A program made the position numbers and the translations under genes. This document shows positions 24,920 to 33,789 of a DNA stretch of 64,000 nt, one piece after another. A model generated the notes under the pieces. That model worked only from the letters and a program-made list of their open reading frames with translations. It had not been told where the DNA came from and searched no databases. The stretch's first letter is position 1. Each line of letters begins with the position of its first letter. The DNA comes from Oscillospiraceae bacterium (GTDB lineage: Bacteria > Bacillota > Clostridia > Oscillospirales > Oscillospiraceae): contig JAFXAW010000012.1 of assembly GCA_017522015.1 (NCBI GenBank), forward strand, positions 1 through 64,000, written 5' to 3'.

Positions 24920-25729
24920 ATGGCTGTTATCAGTATCAATCTCATGTCCGGCTGTCTGCAGATGAAAACGGACGTCATGGTCGTGCTTCCGTTCTATTCC
25001 CCCTATGACATTGCCGACGGAAAGCGAAGCGACATCTTCCCCACCGGCAAGAAATATCAGACGCTCTGGCTCTTAAACGGCGGCAACGGCAACGACTGGG
25101 ACTACATCTCCTATTCCAACATCGTGCGCTATGCCAATGAGCACATGCTGGCTGTTGTGATGCCCTCCGGCTACAACATGAATTACGACGATTTTGAGCC
25201 CGGCATGAAAATGTGCCAATACATCGGCGAGGAGCTGCCGAATATTATGCGCAGCATCTTCCCGCTCTCGGACAAACGGGAGGACAACTTCATCGGCGGT
25301 CTTTCCATGGGCTCGAACGGCGCGCAGAAAGTCGCCATCCGCTATCCGGAGAACTATGCGGCCGTGCTTGCCATGTCCGCCGGATCTTTTGACGTCCGTC
25401 CGAAAGATGCGCCGCCCCGGCGCATCAACACCGGCATGCCGATGCCCCCGCACAAGCCCAACGAGATGGAGGAAAACTGCGAGATTCTCAAAGCCGCCAT
25501 CGCACAGGGCAAGCCCATCCCCGAGTTTTTCATGATCTGGGGCGAGAATGACATTGCGCGCAGCGGCTCGCTGCGATCGGTTGAATTCCTCCGCGCGCAG
25601 GGCGTGAAGCTCTATGCCGAAGAGGTGCCCGGAAAAGGCCATTGGTGGGATCTTTGGGACATGACGCTGGAAAAGGCCTTTAACGAGCTTCTTCCGCTGC
25701 GCCACGATCTGATTCCCGCCGGGGAATAA
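24920..25729 (+). CDS. Esterase D/tributyrin-esterase family hydrolase, copy 2
   Basis: 269 aa, paralogue of the preceding gene with the same order of motifs: NFIGGLSMGSNG nucleophile elbow (Ser near residue 124), GENDIARSG acid region near 210, GKGHWWDLWD His region near 238. The pair arose by tandem duplication and then diverged. The loss of the first His in the elbow (GLS in place of GHS) may shift specificity. Confidence 0.9.
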   Translation: MAVISINLMSGCLQMKTDVMVVLPFYSPYDIADGKRSDIFPTGKKYQTLWLLNGGNGNDWDYISYSNIVRYANEHMLAVVMPSGYNMNYDDFEPGMKMCQYIGEELPNIMRSIFPLSDKREDNFIGGLSMGSNGAQKVAIRYPENYAAVLAMSAGSFDVRPKDAPPRRINTGMPMPPHKPNEMEENCEILKAAIAQGKPIPEFFMIWGENDIARSGSLRSVEFLRAQGVKLYAEEVPGKGHWWDLWDMTLEKAFNELLPLRHDLIPAGE

Positions 25730-25807
25730 TCGCGCCTGACGGGCTTGTGAATCCCGCATCCGAAGCAAAGCCGCTTCAGCCATCTGCATGAAAGAAGGGA
25801 ATCCCTC

Positions 25808-27220
25808 TTGGTAACCGCAAAACCCAAACGTTACGGAATGGATCTGACGCAGGGCAGCATCCTGCGCCGGCTCATCCTTTTTATGCTGCCGCTGCTGGCG
25901 GCAAACATCGTCCAACAGCTCTACAACACCGTCGACATGATCGTAATCGGGCATTTCGTCGGCGCGGAGGGCACGGTTGGCGTGTCGGTCGGCGGACAGG
26001 CCGCGCAATTTTTGACCATGATCTCGATGGGCATGGCCGTCGGCGGACAGGTATACATCTCGCAGCTGACCGGAGCGGGTCAAAAGAGCAAGATCAATGA
26101 CTCGATCGGAACGCTTTTGAGCTTTGTGCTGCTTCTCTCCGTTGTGCTGATGCTTGTCGGCATCTGCTTTACAAAGCAGATTGTCGCGCTCATGAAAACG
26201 CCTCCCGAGGCCGTCTCGGAAGCGACGGATTATATGCGCATCACCTTCCTCGGCTTTCCGTTTATCTTCGGCTATAACGCGGTCTGCGCCGTTCTTCGCG
26301 GGATGGGCGACAGCCGCCGTCCGCTGATTTTCGTCTCCATCGCAGCAGTCAGCAACATCGTCTTTGACCTTATTCTGGTCGCCGGTTTCGACATGGCTGC
26401 CGCCGGAACGGCGATTGCAACCGTGGCCGGACAGGCGATGAGCTTTCTTTTCGCCCTTGCTTTCCTCTATCGGCGCCGGGAAGGCTTCGGTTTTGATTTC
26501 AAGCTGAAGAGCTTTGCAATCCGCTGGGAACACCTGAAAATTTTTCTCAAGCTCGCCCTGCCTGAGATCGTGCGCAGCGCGTGCATCCAGCTGACGCTCA
26601 TCTATGTCAATTCGCTCATCAACGCCTACGGCCTCGTCGCCTCCGCAACGAACTCCGTCGGAACCAAGATCACCCAGCTCGCCAACACGATCACCTCTTC
26701 GTTGAACATGGGCTGTTCCTCCATGATCGGGCAGAACCTGGCCGCCGGAAAACAGGATCGCGCGAAAAAGGTTGTTTACACCGGTCTCTGCTTCGGTCTC
26801 GCGCTTGCAACGATCAACTCCGTGCTCGCGCTGACCATCCCGCGGCAGATTTACAGCATCTTCACGGCCGATCCCGAGGTCATCGAGCTCGGCGTCGTGT
26901 TCATGAAGGTCTCCATCATCATCTTCTATCTCTCGGCGCTGATGGGTCCCACTCAGGCCATGGTGACCGGCTCCGGATTTGCGATGCTCGGCCTCGCCGT
27001 CGGCATCCTCGACGGTGTCATTTTCCGGCTGCTGTTCAGCTATCTGTTTGCAAACCTCATGGGGCTTGAGGTTGTCGGCTATTTCCTCGCCAGCGCACTG
27101 GCAAGACTTGGACCGGTGATCATCTGTGGCGGCTATTTCATCAGCGGCAAGTGGCGAACGCGAAAGCTACTCGTTGAGAAGGCAGAACCTGCGGAAGAAA
27201 CATCCGCAGCGGAGGCCTGA
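25808..27220 (+). CDS. MATE-family multidrug/Na+ antiporter
   Basis: 470 aa, about 12 membrane helices in two repeated halves (first: RLILFMLPLLAANIVQQLYN; second: FLKLALPEIVRSACIQLTLI). MATE proteins export cationic drugs or metabolites in exchange for Na+ or H+. The TTG start at 25808 follows AAGGGAA by 6-8 bases; an ATG 10 codons later is the alternative. The last residues are Glu/Ala-rich. It has its own terminator and could be co-transcribed with the esterases. Confidence 0.93.
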   Translation: MVTAKPKRYGMDLTQGSILRRLILFMLPLLAANIVQQLYNTVDMIVIGHFVGAEGTVGVSVGGQAAQFLTMISMGMAVGGQVYISQLTGAGQKSKINDSIGTLLSFVLLLSVVLMLVGICFTKQIVALMKTPPEAVSEATDYMRITFLGFPFIFGYNAVCAVLRGMGDSRRPLIFVSIAAVSNIVFDLILVAGFDMAAAGTAIATVAGQAMSFLFALAFLYRRREGFGFDFKLKSFAIRWEHLKIFLKLALPEIVRSACIQLTLIYVNSLINAYGLVASATNSVGTKITQLANTITSSLNMGCSSMIGQNLAAGKQDRAKKVVYTGLCFGLALATINSVLALTIPRQIYSIFTADPEVIELGVVFMKVSIIIFYLSALMGPTQAMVTGSGFAMLGLAVGILDGVIFRLLFSYLFANLMGLEVVGYFLASALARLGPVIICGGYFISGKWRTRKLLVEKAEPAEETSAAEA

Positions 27221-27258
27221 TGAAGCCCGCAAGGCAATCAAAATTTCATAACAAAAAC

Positions 27259-27290
27259 AGCGGGAGAGGCCAATCGCCTCTCCCGCTTAC
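27259..27290 (+). terminator. Terminator after the MATE gene
   Basis: AGCGGGAGAGGC / GCCTCTCCCGCT stem (27259-27286, loop CAATC region) followed by TACATTTTC; a moderately U-rich tail. Confidence 0.65.
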
Positions 27291-27357
27291 ATTTTCAATT
27301 ACAGTCAGCGCTGTTTTGGCAGGTCACGCAGCCGTCACCGCACCCCTGCCCGCCGTC

Positions 27358-27828
27358 TTACTCCACGACCACCATGTAGTATTCCAGCGAAATGGAATCC
27401 GGATAGCGCGTGGCATTGCAGACGAAGACCCGCTCATTGAGAATTTCCAGACTCTCGTCATAGATCTCAAACTGCGGCCTTGTGACGCAGTAATAAACCT
27501 CCGCAGGTGCAATTCCTCCGGAGAGCACCGTCTCCACATACTCTGCCGGCACGGTGCGGATGCCGTCGTTTTGAATGTAAAAGCTCCGTCCGTCGTGAAG
27601 CCGGACGCCGTAGCGGGCGGAAAGTTCGGCACGCCCGTTGGGGCGGACGACCTGACTGTCCACACCGTCGGGCAGAACCACCCCGTCGAAGGGCAGCGCA
27701 AAGCCCACGATCTCGCCGCCGGTGATGGCGATCAGCTGCCGCCTGCCGGACTTGCCGTCCTGTCCGATAAAGGTTGGGGCACCCACGCGGGCACGAATTT
27801 CAAAGGCTTTTACCAGTTTCGGTTCCAT
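27358..27828 (-). CDS. DUF3237 family protein
   Basis: 156 aa. The pattern GRRQLIAITGGEIVG, GVDSQVVRPNGRAELSARYG and EVYYCVTRPQFE matches the DUF3237 family (small beta-barrel, function unknown, often next to hydrolases and reductases). The start at 27828 has GGGAG 8 bases upstream. Monocistronic; nothing suggests a specific pathway. Confidence 0.9.
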   Translation of the reverse strand: MEPKLVKAFEIRARVGAPTFIGQDGKSGRRQLIAITGGEIVGFALPFDGVVLPDGVDSQVVRPNGRAELSARYGVRLHDGRSFYIQNDGIRTVPAEYVETVLSGGIAPAEVYYCVTRPQFEIYDESLEILNERVFVCNATRYPDSISLEYYMVVVE

Positions 27829-27944
27829 GCAAAAATCTCCCTTTTCCAGCGTTGCACTTTCCTGCACCCTTTATAACGCACATTCTGTCCGCCACTTGCA
27901 GCGCATCTCATGCAACAGCACACATCTCACATCGGCGCAGCAGA

Positions 27945-28571
27945 TTATCTGCCGCCGACCAGCGCCTCATACTGCGCGATGGATTCATAGCCGTATCTCT
28001 GCACCGTGTTCTCCAGAATCATCTCGCAGATGTTCTTTCCGGCTTTCATAAGATCCTTGAGCTGCTGGGCATAGCAGGAGAGCGTGTACGCCGAATACGT
28101 GGCCAGCTCGCCGCGCAGATAGGTCTCCGCCGAGGTCTCCCCCGGCCGTTCTTCCTCCTTCGTGACCGGACGCCCGCCGTCCAGAATCAGCCTCGGATAC
28201 TTTCGGGCAGACTCCTTCTCCCAATCCACCTGGATGGCGACGATCTCATCGATGAGATCCCACTGCGCCTGCGGGAGTACCGGCAGCGACTTCTCAATCC
28301 TGGCATACTGCGCCGGAGCTGTGCGTTCCATCATACGGGCATATTTTTCCATCAGCAGATTGCGCCCTGCTTCCCGTGCATCCCGAAGATCCTGCCAATA
28401 GCTCTCGCGCGTCCGGTCGTCCCAGGCGCGGAACTGGGATGAGCGCATGATTTCAAAGGTGGCCCAATCGTCCTGGCAGGAGGCGCGACCGCCCTGATTC
28501 TGCACCAGCTGGAACATATCCCACTCCATCGCCACGATCTCCTGAATCCGGTTCATTGCCTTTTCTTCCAT
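27945..28571 (-). CDS. DUF4125 family protein
   Basis: 208 aa. The block MEWDMFQLVQNQGGRASCQD followed by DWATFEIMRSSQF is the DUF4125 hallmark. The protein is largely helical and has no catalytic motif that can be named. AAAGGA lies 9 bases before the start at 28571. It is 14 bases downstream of the DUF4037 gene; the two families are frequently adjacent or fused, so they probably act together. Divergent from a TPR protein. Confidence 0.9.
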   Translation of the reverse strand: MEEKAMNRIQEIVAMEWDMFQLVQNQGGRASCQDDWATFEIMRSSQFRAWDDRTRESYWQDLRDAREAGRNLLMEKYARMMERTAPAQYARIEKSLPVLPQAQWDLIDEIVAIQVDWEKESARKYPRLILDGGRPVTKEEERPGETSAETYLRGELATYSAYTLSCYAQQLKDLMKAGKNICEMILENTVQRYGYESIAQYEALVGGR

Positions 28572-28585
28572 CCGTCTCGTCCTTT

Positions 28586-29509
28586 CTATTCCGCCATAAT
28601 ATGCATCCGCCGAAGCTCCGGATCCCGGATGCGCTCCATCATGTCGGGGCACAAATCCAGCAAAAAGTCGCTTCCGCCGGAGGTAAGGCCCTGACGCATA
28701 AGTTCCTTGATCACATCGGCGCAGATGCTCTCGATCAGCTCCGCATTGCGCACGCCGGAAGCGCCGGAGGCAAGCCGCTCGAAGCTTTCCGCCGTTTCGC
28801 CGAGCAGCGGTAAGCTCCGCAGTCCTCGGTGGCACCACTTATAGTAAGGCGTGTAGCGTCTGTTCAGCAGAAAAATCATGGAGATGCCGGTCTTGACAAA
28901 CTCCGCAAGCGCCAGCTGCGCCGCCACCGGCTCGTTGTGCCGCAGGCAGCGCACATAATTATACTGACCGGACTGCGCCATAATTGCCGCGCGGGCAACG
29001 ATCTTTTTGATGCGCAGATCTTCCGGATAAAATGCCAGAAGCTTTTCCCGGATCGCAGTAAACTCGCCCAAGCCGTCGCGGAAAACCGCGCCGTTTGTAA
29101 CCGTGGCCAGATAGCTCTCCGGCAGGGCGCGCCACTCCCGCATGGTCTCCGGCGCACGATTCAGGCCGATGAAGCGGGCATAGAACGCCCCCACCGGGAA
29201 AACGCCCACGCGTCCGTCGCCCTGCGGGCTCTGGCTGCGGGGCGGAAAGCCCGCAAAGCTGCGGGGCAGCGCCTGATAAGCGGCCTGAAGCCGCGCGCCG
29301 AAGGCCTTATAGTCCTCCGCACTCAGCCACAGGCAAAAACCGGGACCCCAATCGTGATCGCGGGAGATCTCATCGTCAAAACCAAAGCACTCGGAGCCCT
29401 CGCCCACCAGCCCCGCTGCGATGCGCGGCAGTTCGGGCGCAAACTCCGTCTCCAGCATCGGCAGACCCACGGCCTCAAAATATTTTCGGGACAGTTCCAG
29501 ACCCTTCAC
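28586..29509 (-). CDS. DUF4037 protein, nucleotidyltransferase-like
   Basis: 307 aa. Residues about 35-60 read GEGSECFGFDDEISRDHDWG, a GS...DxD arrangement like the active site of pol-beta-type nucleotidyltransferases; the C-terminal half is helical and includes SGVRNAELIESICADVIKE. Function unknown; kinship with antibiotic- or toxin-neutralising nucleotidyltransferases is possible. GTG start with AGGAGG 13 bases upstream. Its operon partner is DUF4125. Confidence 0.9.
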   Translation of the reverse strand: MKGLELSRKYFEAVGLPMLETEFAPELPRIAAGLVGEGSECFGFDDEISRDHDWGPGFCLWLSAEDYKAFGARLQAAYQALPRSFAGFPPRSQSPQGDGRVGVFPVGAFYARFIGLNRAPETMREWRALPESYLATVTNGAVFRDGLGEFTAIREKLLAFYPEDLRIKKIVARAAIMAQSGQYNYVRCLRHNEPVAAQLALAEFVKTGISMIFLLNRRYTPYYKWCHRGLRSLPLLGETAESFERLASGASGVRNAELIESICADVIKELMRQGLTSGGSDFLLDLCPDMMERIRDPELRRMHIMAE

Positions 29510-29553
29510 GGTTCCAACCGCCTCCTCTCACCTTGTTTATTTCCTATGGATTT

Positions 29554-29582
29554 AGTGTAACAACCCCGAATTCTTCTGTCAA
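29554..29582 (-). promoter_or_regulatory. Promoter of the DUF4037-DUF4125 operon
   Basis: Minus-strand TTGACA (29577-29582), 17-bp spacer, TACACT (29554-29559). The -35 is 15 bp from the -35 of the divergent TPR gene. Confidence 0.75.
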
Positions 29583-29597
29583 TAGTGTCTATACCTA

Positions 29598-29626
29598 TTG
29601 ATTGATTCGCCCGTCGGTGATAGAAT
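29598..29626 (+). promoter_or_regulatory. Promoter of the TPR gene
   Basis: TTGATT (29598-29603), 17-bp spacer, TAGAAT (29621-29626). Confidence 0.65.
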
Positions 29627-29661
29627 AGAAAAAAATTATGCTGCGAACGGAGAATTCTTCT

Positions 29662-30609
29662 ATGTTTAATTTCGATATTCAGGCGTTTTACGACGCACTC
29701 GACCAGCACTACACAGCCTGTGACAATGCCGCAACGGAGGCTTTTTTGAAAGCGCAGCTGGAGCGTGTGGATGAGCTCGGCCTCCTTCTCGGCGTCGGCG
29801 GCGGCTGCCCCGCCTGCAGAACCGAGGAGGACAATCAGCTCACCGAGCAGGAGCGGAAACTTCTGATTCAGCGCAGCGAAGCGCGCATCGCCGTGCTCAA
29901 CGAAACCGCCTGCTTTTACCGTGGCGTCAGCCGCTTGCAGCCCTGCATCGAAGCCTTTGAGGCGCTGATGGCGGAAATGGAATTCTGCGGCCTGAACGGC
30001 TCGGAGCAATATGCCCTTGCCGTCATCAACATGGCCGGCGCTTACCGGCTGCTGTGTGAATTTGACCGCGCGCTGGAGCTGTTTGATCTTGCGCAGGGCA
30101 TTCTTGATCAGCTCGGCTCTTCCAACGATTACGGCTACGCGAGTCTCTACAACAACCGCGGCCTTGTCTATCAGGATCAGCGGGAGTGGCCCAAGGCGGC
30201 GGAGCATTTTGAAAAGACGCTGGAATATACCCGCCGCGTGGATGACAATGAGGCCGAGATCGCAACCGCTCTGTCCAACATCGCCCTCGCCTATCACCGC
30301 ATGGGCAACACCGATAAGGCAAGAACCGCCATTGAGGAATCGCTGGCCATCTTTGAGAAGCTTGATGACGGCAAGAATCCGCACTATGCCGGCGCGCTGA
30401 ACACCTATGCCACTTTCCTCTACCTCGCGGGCGATTATGCGCGTTCGGCGGAATACTTCCGTCTGGCCGCCGAGATAACCAAGCTCATCTTCGGCGAGAA
30501 CTGGGATTATGCCGCCTGCTGCCGGAATTGCAGCATGGCGCTGTCTCAGCTCGGCGATCATGAGAACGCAAGACTGTTTGCCGTCATGGCGGAAGTCGCC
30601 ATGTCCTGA
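29662..30609 (+). CDS. Tetratricopeptide-repeat protein
   Basis: 315 aa. Several TPR-type helix pairs are visible from about residue 75, for example ASLYNNRGLVYQDQREWPKA, ALSNIALAYHRMGNTDKART and ALNTYATFLYLAGDYARSAE. TPR arrays are protein-binding scaffolds. The start at 29662 is supported by CGGAG 9 bases upstream; an earlier ATG at 29638 lacks a site. TPR proteins of this kind recur beside DUF4037/DUF4125 genes, and here they are divergent with back-to-back promoters, hinting at a common system. Confidence 0.9.
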   Translation: MFNFDIQAFYDALDQHYTACDNAATEAFLKAQLERVDELGLLLGVGGGCPACRTEEDNQLTEQERKLLIQRSEARIAVLNETACFYRGVSRLQPCIEAFEALMAEMEFCGLNGSEQYALAVINMAGAYRLLCEFDRALELFDLAQGILDQLGSSNDYGYASLYNNRGLVYQDQREWPKAAEHFEKTLEYTRRVDDNEAEIATALSNIALAYHRMGNTDKARTAIEESLAIFEKLDDGKNPHYAGALNTYATFLYLAGDYARSAEYFRLAAEITKLIFGENWDYAACCRNCSMALSQLGDHENARLFAVMAEVAMS

Positions 30610-30655
30610 AAAACGTTAGCAAGTCAAAATTAATCATATAACGGAGGTACAGAAA

Positions 30656-31636
30656 ATGAGAGAAAATCCCTATCTGGTTCGCATGGAAAACCCCGAGGAC
30701 TGCATGTTTGTCTCCGATCGGGACGGCATCTACTACCGCATGTTCAACGAGCCCGTCACGGCGCTGCTCAAGGACGAGATGGACTGCATGCACTTCAATG
30801 AGCCGTCCGTCCGTCAGGTCAACTATCATGAGCACACCTACGGCACCGAGACCTTTATGGTCAGCCAGGGCAAATTCCTCTGCTACTGCATGGGCAGCGG
30901 CTTCTACATGAACCCCGGCGACATTCTGCACATCCAGCCCTGGATGGGCCACAGCTTCAACCCGGTCGAGCCCAACAGCCGCCTGAACATCATGTTCATG
31001 GGCATCAACCAGCAGTACGGCATCACCCGCGTCCGCAAGCGTCTGCAGGAAAACTTCCCCGGCGTATATGAGAGCGAGGAATTCAAAAAGACCTTCGCGC
31101 CCGTCAATGCCGCTGCGAACACCCGCACACCGCCGGCCGCGAACATCGTCGACCCCTCCAAGGTGTCTCAGCTCCGTCTTGCCGGCACCGGCATCCGCGA
31201 GCATGAGTTCCCCGGCGCGAAGCTCCACCTCAAGATTGCCCGCTATGAGACTATGGGCGTCAAAGAGGTCTGGGATCTGTTCCTGAAGCCCGGCTTCTAT
31301 TGCGAGTGGGATAACTTCCTGCCCGAATACCGGATGTTCTATGTCACCGGCGGTAAGATCCATTGCTCCGTCAAGACCTCCGCAACCGAGACCTATGAGT
31401 TCGACGCTGAGAAGGAAAACATCGTCTTCATCCCGCCCTACACGCCCTTCAAGTTCACCGTCGTGGAAGAGGCGCACATGTATGACCTCGACTGCCCGGC
31501 GAGAGTGCAGGATCTGTGCGAGGAGCTGGAGAGCTGGAAAGCGAACAATCCCGACGCCGAGATGGACAAGGAAAAGCTCTTCGAGCTGTTCCGCGAGTAT
31601 AACTTCAGCTGCACGGACATTGGCTACGACGCGTAA
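30656..31636 (+). CDS. Double-cupin protein
   Basis: 326 aa with two cupin folds. The first (residues about 60-115) has YHEHTYGTETFMVS and MNPGDILHIQPWMGHS with His/Glu candidates for metal; the second (about 200-275) has GFYCEWDNFLPEYRMFYVTG and IPPYTPFKF but fewer metal-type His. It may be a dioxygenase/isomerase-like enzyme or a small-molecule-binding protein. ACGGAGG precedes the start. It is followed by a perfect hairpin and the flavin reductase gene, possibly acting on the same compound. Confidence 0.88.
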   Translation: MRENPYLVRMENPEDCMFVSDRDGIYYRMFNEPVTALLKDEMDCMHFNEPSVRQVNYHEHTYGTETFMVSQGKFLCYCMGSGFYMNPGDILHIQPWMGHSFNPVEPNSRLNIMFMGINQQYGITRVRKRLQENFPGVYESEEFKKTFAPVNAAANTRTPPAANIVDPSKVSQLRLAGTGIREHEFPGAKLHLKIARYETMGVKEVWDLFLKPGFYCEWDNFLPEYRMFYVTGGKIHCSVKTSATETYEFDAEKENIVFIPPYTPFKFTVVEEAHMYDLDCPARVQDLCEELESWKANNPDAEMDKEKLFELFREYNFSCTDIGYDA

Positions 31637-31656
31637 TTTCCCAATCAATATGTAGG

Positions 31657-31682
31657 CAGAGGCGGGGATTTCCCCGCCTCTG
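31657..31682 (+). repeat. Intercistronic perfect hairpin
   Basis: CAGAGGCGGGGA / TCCCCGCCTCTG, a 12-bp perfect inverted repeat with a 2-base loop in the 63-bp gap between the cupin and reductase genes. No T run follows, so it is more likely an mRNA stability or partial-termination element than a full terminator. Confidence 0.7.
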
Positions 31683-31699
31683 TGTGAAAGGTGGATACC

Positions 31700-33631
31700 A
31701 TGTACTCCGAAAAGTACCCCAACCTATACAGAGCGCTCAAGGTGAAGGGCGTCGTGCTGAAAAACCGCATCATGTCCGCCCCGAACATGCTCTTTCACAC
31801 GGTGGACGGCAAGCCGACCGATTATTACGCCGCCTATCTGGAGCATAAGGCGCGCGGCGGCGCGGCCATCGTCAACCTCGGCGAGGTTTCGGTGGGCGAC
31901 GGCGCGAATCACACGCCCGAAATGCACAAAACCGATAATGCACTGCCCCTCTTTTCCGAGCTTGCGCAGGCGATCCATGAGCATGGCGCGCTTGCCAGCG
32001 CGGAGCTCACGCACGGCGGCGGAAATGTCAAGCCCGTTTATAACAAGATGCAGCCCATGGGGCCCGTGGACACGGTCAGCTCCCGCGGGGATCCCGTCCG
32101 GGCGATGACCGTTGAGGATATCGAGCTGGTCTGCAAGCAGTATGCGGACACCACGGAATACTGCCTGCACGCCGGCTTTGACACCGTGCTGCTGCACTTT
32201 GGCCACGGCTGGCTGCCCGCGCAGTTCCTCTCCCCCATCATCAACACCCGCACGGACGAGTTCGGCGGCAGCCTTGAAAACCGCATGAGATTCCCGCTGA
32301 TGATCGCAAAGGCCGTGCGCGAGCGCGTCGGAGAGAAGCAGCTGCTGATGATGCGCATCTCCGGCAGCGAGCGCGTGGAAGGCGGCTTCACCGTCGAGGA
32401 TATGATCTCCTTTGTCGAGCAGGCGCAGGAGTATATTGATCTCGTCGAGGTTAGCGCAGAGCAGATGACAAACTTCATGTCCTGCACCTACCTCCCCCTC
32501 GGGCTGAACACGGATCTCTCGGAGGCGATCAAAAACTCCGGCCGTGTACATATCCCGGTCTACTCCATCGGCGCGATCCTCTATCCCGGACAGGCGGAGG
32601 AGATCATCGCCTCCGGCAAGGCGGACGGCGTTTCCATGTCCCGCGCGCTGATTGCTGACCCCTATCTGCCCGAAAAGGCCTATGCCGGTCAGGAAGAGGA
32701 CATCATTCCCTGCGTGCGCTGCCTCAACTGCACGGGCAGCGACAATGATTCCCGCCACTTCATCTGCTCCGTCAACCCGCTCATCGGGCGCGAGGCGCGG
32801 CTTGGCTTCGGCGAGGATATGGAAAAGGCCAAATATGCGCGCAAAGTGCTCGTGGTCGGCGGCGGCCCCGCCGGCATGCAGGCTGCAGTCACCGCCGCAA
32901 AGCGCGGGCACGAGGTCATTCTCTGCGAAAAGTCGGACAAGCTCGGCGGCATGCTCAATTTCACGAACAATGACAGCCTCAAGCATGACCTGCATCGCTA
33001 TAAAGACACGATGGTGCGTCTTGTGGAAAAATCCGGCGCGCGCATCATGCTGAACACAGAGGTTACGCCGGAGCTCGCCGAGCAGCTTGGCGTGGATGAG
33101 ATCATCGTCGCCACCGGCAGCAAGCCGATCGTTCCGTCTTATCTCAAGGGCATTGAAAACGCGCAGCACATCACCGAGATTTACGCAAATCCCGAAGCGG
33201 CCGAAGGCGACAAGATCGTCATCATTGGCGGCGGTCTTATGGGCGTTGAGGCCGGCATGCACCTGCGTAACCTCGGCAAGGAGGTCACCGTTCTGGAGCT
33301 GCAGGACGATATTGCGCGCGATGTCTATTTTGTCTACCGTGCCGGCTTGCTGCGCAAATTCCGCGAGCTCGGCGTCACCGCCGTGACCGGCGCGCGCTGC
33401 AAGGAGGTCGAGCCCGGCGCTGTCGTCTATGAAAAGGACGGGCAGGTCTGCCGCGTCGAGGCCGACAAGATCTTCTACGCCGTTGGCATGACGAGCGAGG
33501 ACGCGCTGTATTTTGACCTGGAAAAGGTGAACGCGCGGCTCTCCCTCATTGGTGATGCGAAAAAGGTCGGCAAAGTCGACGGTGCGGTGCACGGCGGCTT
33601 CTTCGCCGCGCTCGATATCGGACGGCTTTAA
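31700..33631 (+). CDS. NADH:flavin oxidoreductase (old yellow enzyme/2,4-dienoyl-CoA reductase type)
   Basis: 643 aa. The N-terminal FMN TIM barrel (about 1-345) contains KNRIMSAPN, HFGHGWLPAQFLSP and RTDEFGGSLENRMRFP. A [4Fe-4S] Cys cluster, CVRCLNC near residue 340 with a further Cys in FICSVNP, links to an NAD(P)H/FAD domain (VLVVGGGPAGMQAA near 388 and IVIIGGGLMGVEAG near 510). Relatives reduce alpha,beta-unsaturated carbonyls or acyl-CoAs, including bile-acid and dienoyl-CoA reductases. Start ATG 31700 with AAAGGTGG upstream. The substrate is not identifiable. Confidence 0.94.
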   Translation: MYSEKYPNLYRALKVKGVVLKNRIMSAPNMLFHTVDGKPTDYYAAYLEHKARGGAAIVNLGEVSVGDGANHTPEMHKTDNALPLFSELAQAIHEHGALASAELTHGGGNVKPVYNKMQPMGPVDTVSSRGDPVRAMTVEDIELVCKQYADTTEYCLHAGFDTVLLHFGHGWLPAQFLSPIINTRTDEFGGSLENRMRFPLMIAKAVRERVGEKQLLMMRISGSERVEGGFTVEDMISFVEQAQEYIDLVEVSAEQMTNFMSCTYLPLGLNTDLSEAIKNSGRVHIPVYSIGAILYPGQAEEIIASGKADGVSMSRALIADPYLPEKAYAGQEEDIIPCVRCLNCTGSDNDSRHFICSVNPLIGREARLGFGEDMEKAKYARKVLVVGGGPAGMQAAVTAAKRGHEVILCEKSDKLGGMLNFTNNDSLKHDLHRYKDTMVRLVEKSGARIMLNTEVTPELAEQLGVDEIIVATGSKPIVPSYLKGIENAQHITEIYANPEAAEGDKIVIIGGGLMGVEAGMHLRNLGKEVTVLELQDDIARDVYFVYRAGLLRKFRELGVTAVTGARCKEVEPGAVVYEKDGQVCRVEADKIFYAVGMTSEDALYFDLEKVNARLSLIGDAKKVGKVDGAVHGGFFAALDIGRL

Positions 33632-33670
33632 TCGCCTTCCTCTGCCTCTGCACTTATTGTCTGCACAGGT

Positions 33671-33706
33671 AAGGCGATGGCTTCCGAATCCGGAAGCCAT
33701 CGCCTT
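33671..33706. repeat. Long perfect hairpin after the reductase gene
   Basis: AAGGCGATGGCTTCCG / CGGAAGCCATCGCCTT, a 16-bp perfect inverted repeat with a 4-base loop and no T run. It may block 3' exonucleases. Confidence 0.75.
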
Positions 33707-33722
33707 GCGAAATACAACAAAA

Positions 33723-33776
33723 ACTCCCTCTCTCGGGGCTGTGTTCCCACAGTCTCGAACAGAGGGAGCTTTTTTA
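33723..33776. terminator. Bidirectional terminator between reductase gene and acs operon
   Basis: Arms AACTCCCTCT... / ...AGAGGGAGCTTT with an inner CTGTG/CACAG pairing and T runs on both strands. It ends the plus-strand reductase transcript and the minus-strand acs operon, whose last stop is at 33790. Confidence 0.78.
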
Positions 33777-33789
33777 TTGTTCGTTTAGC

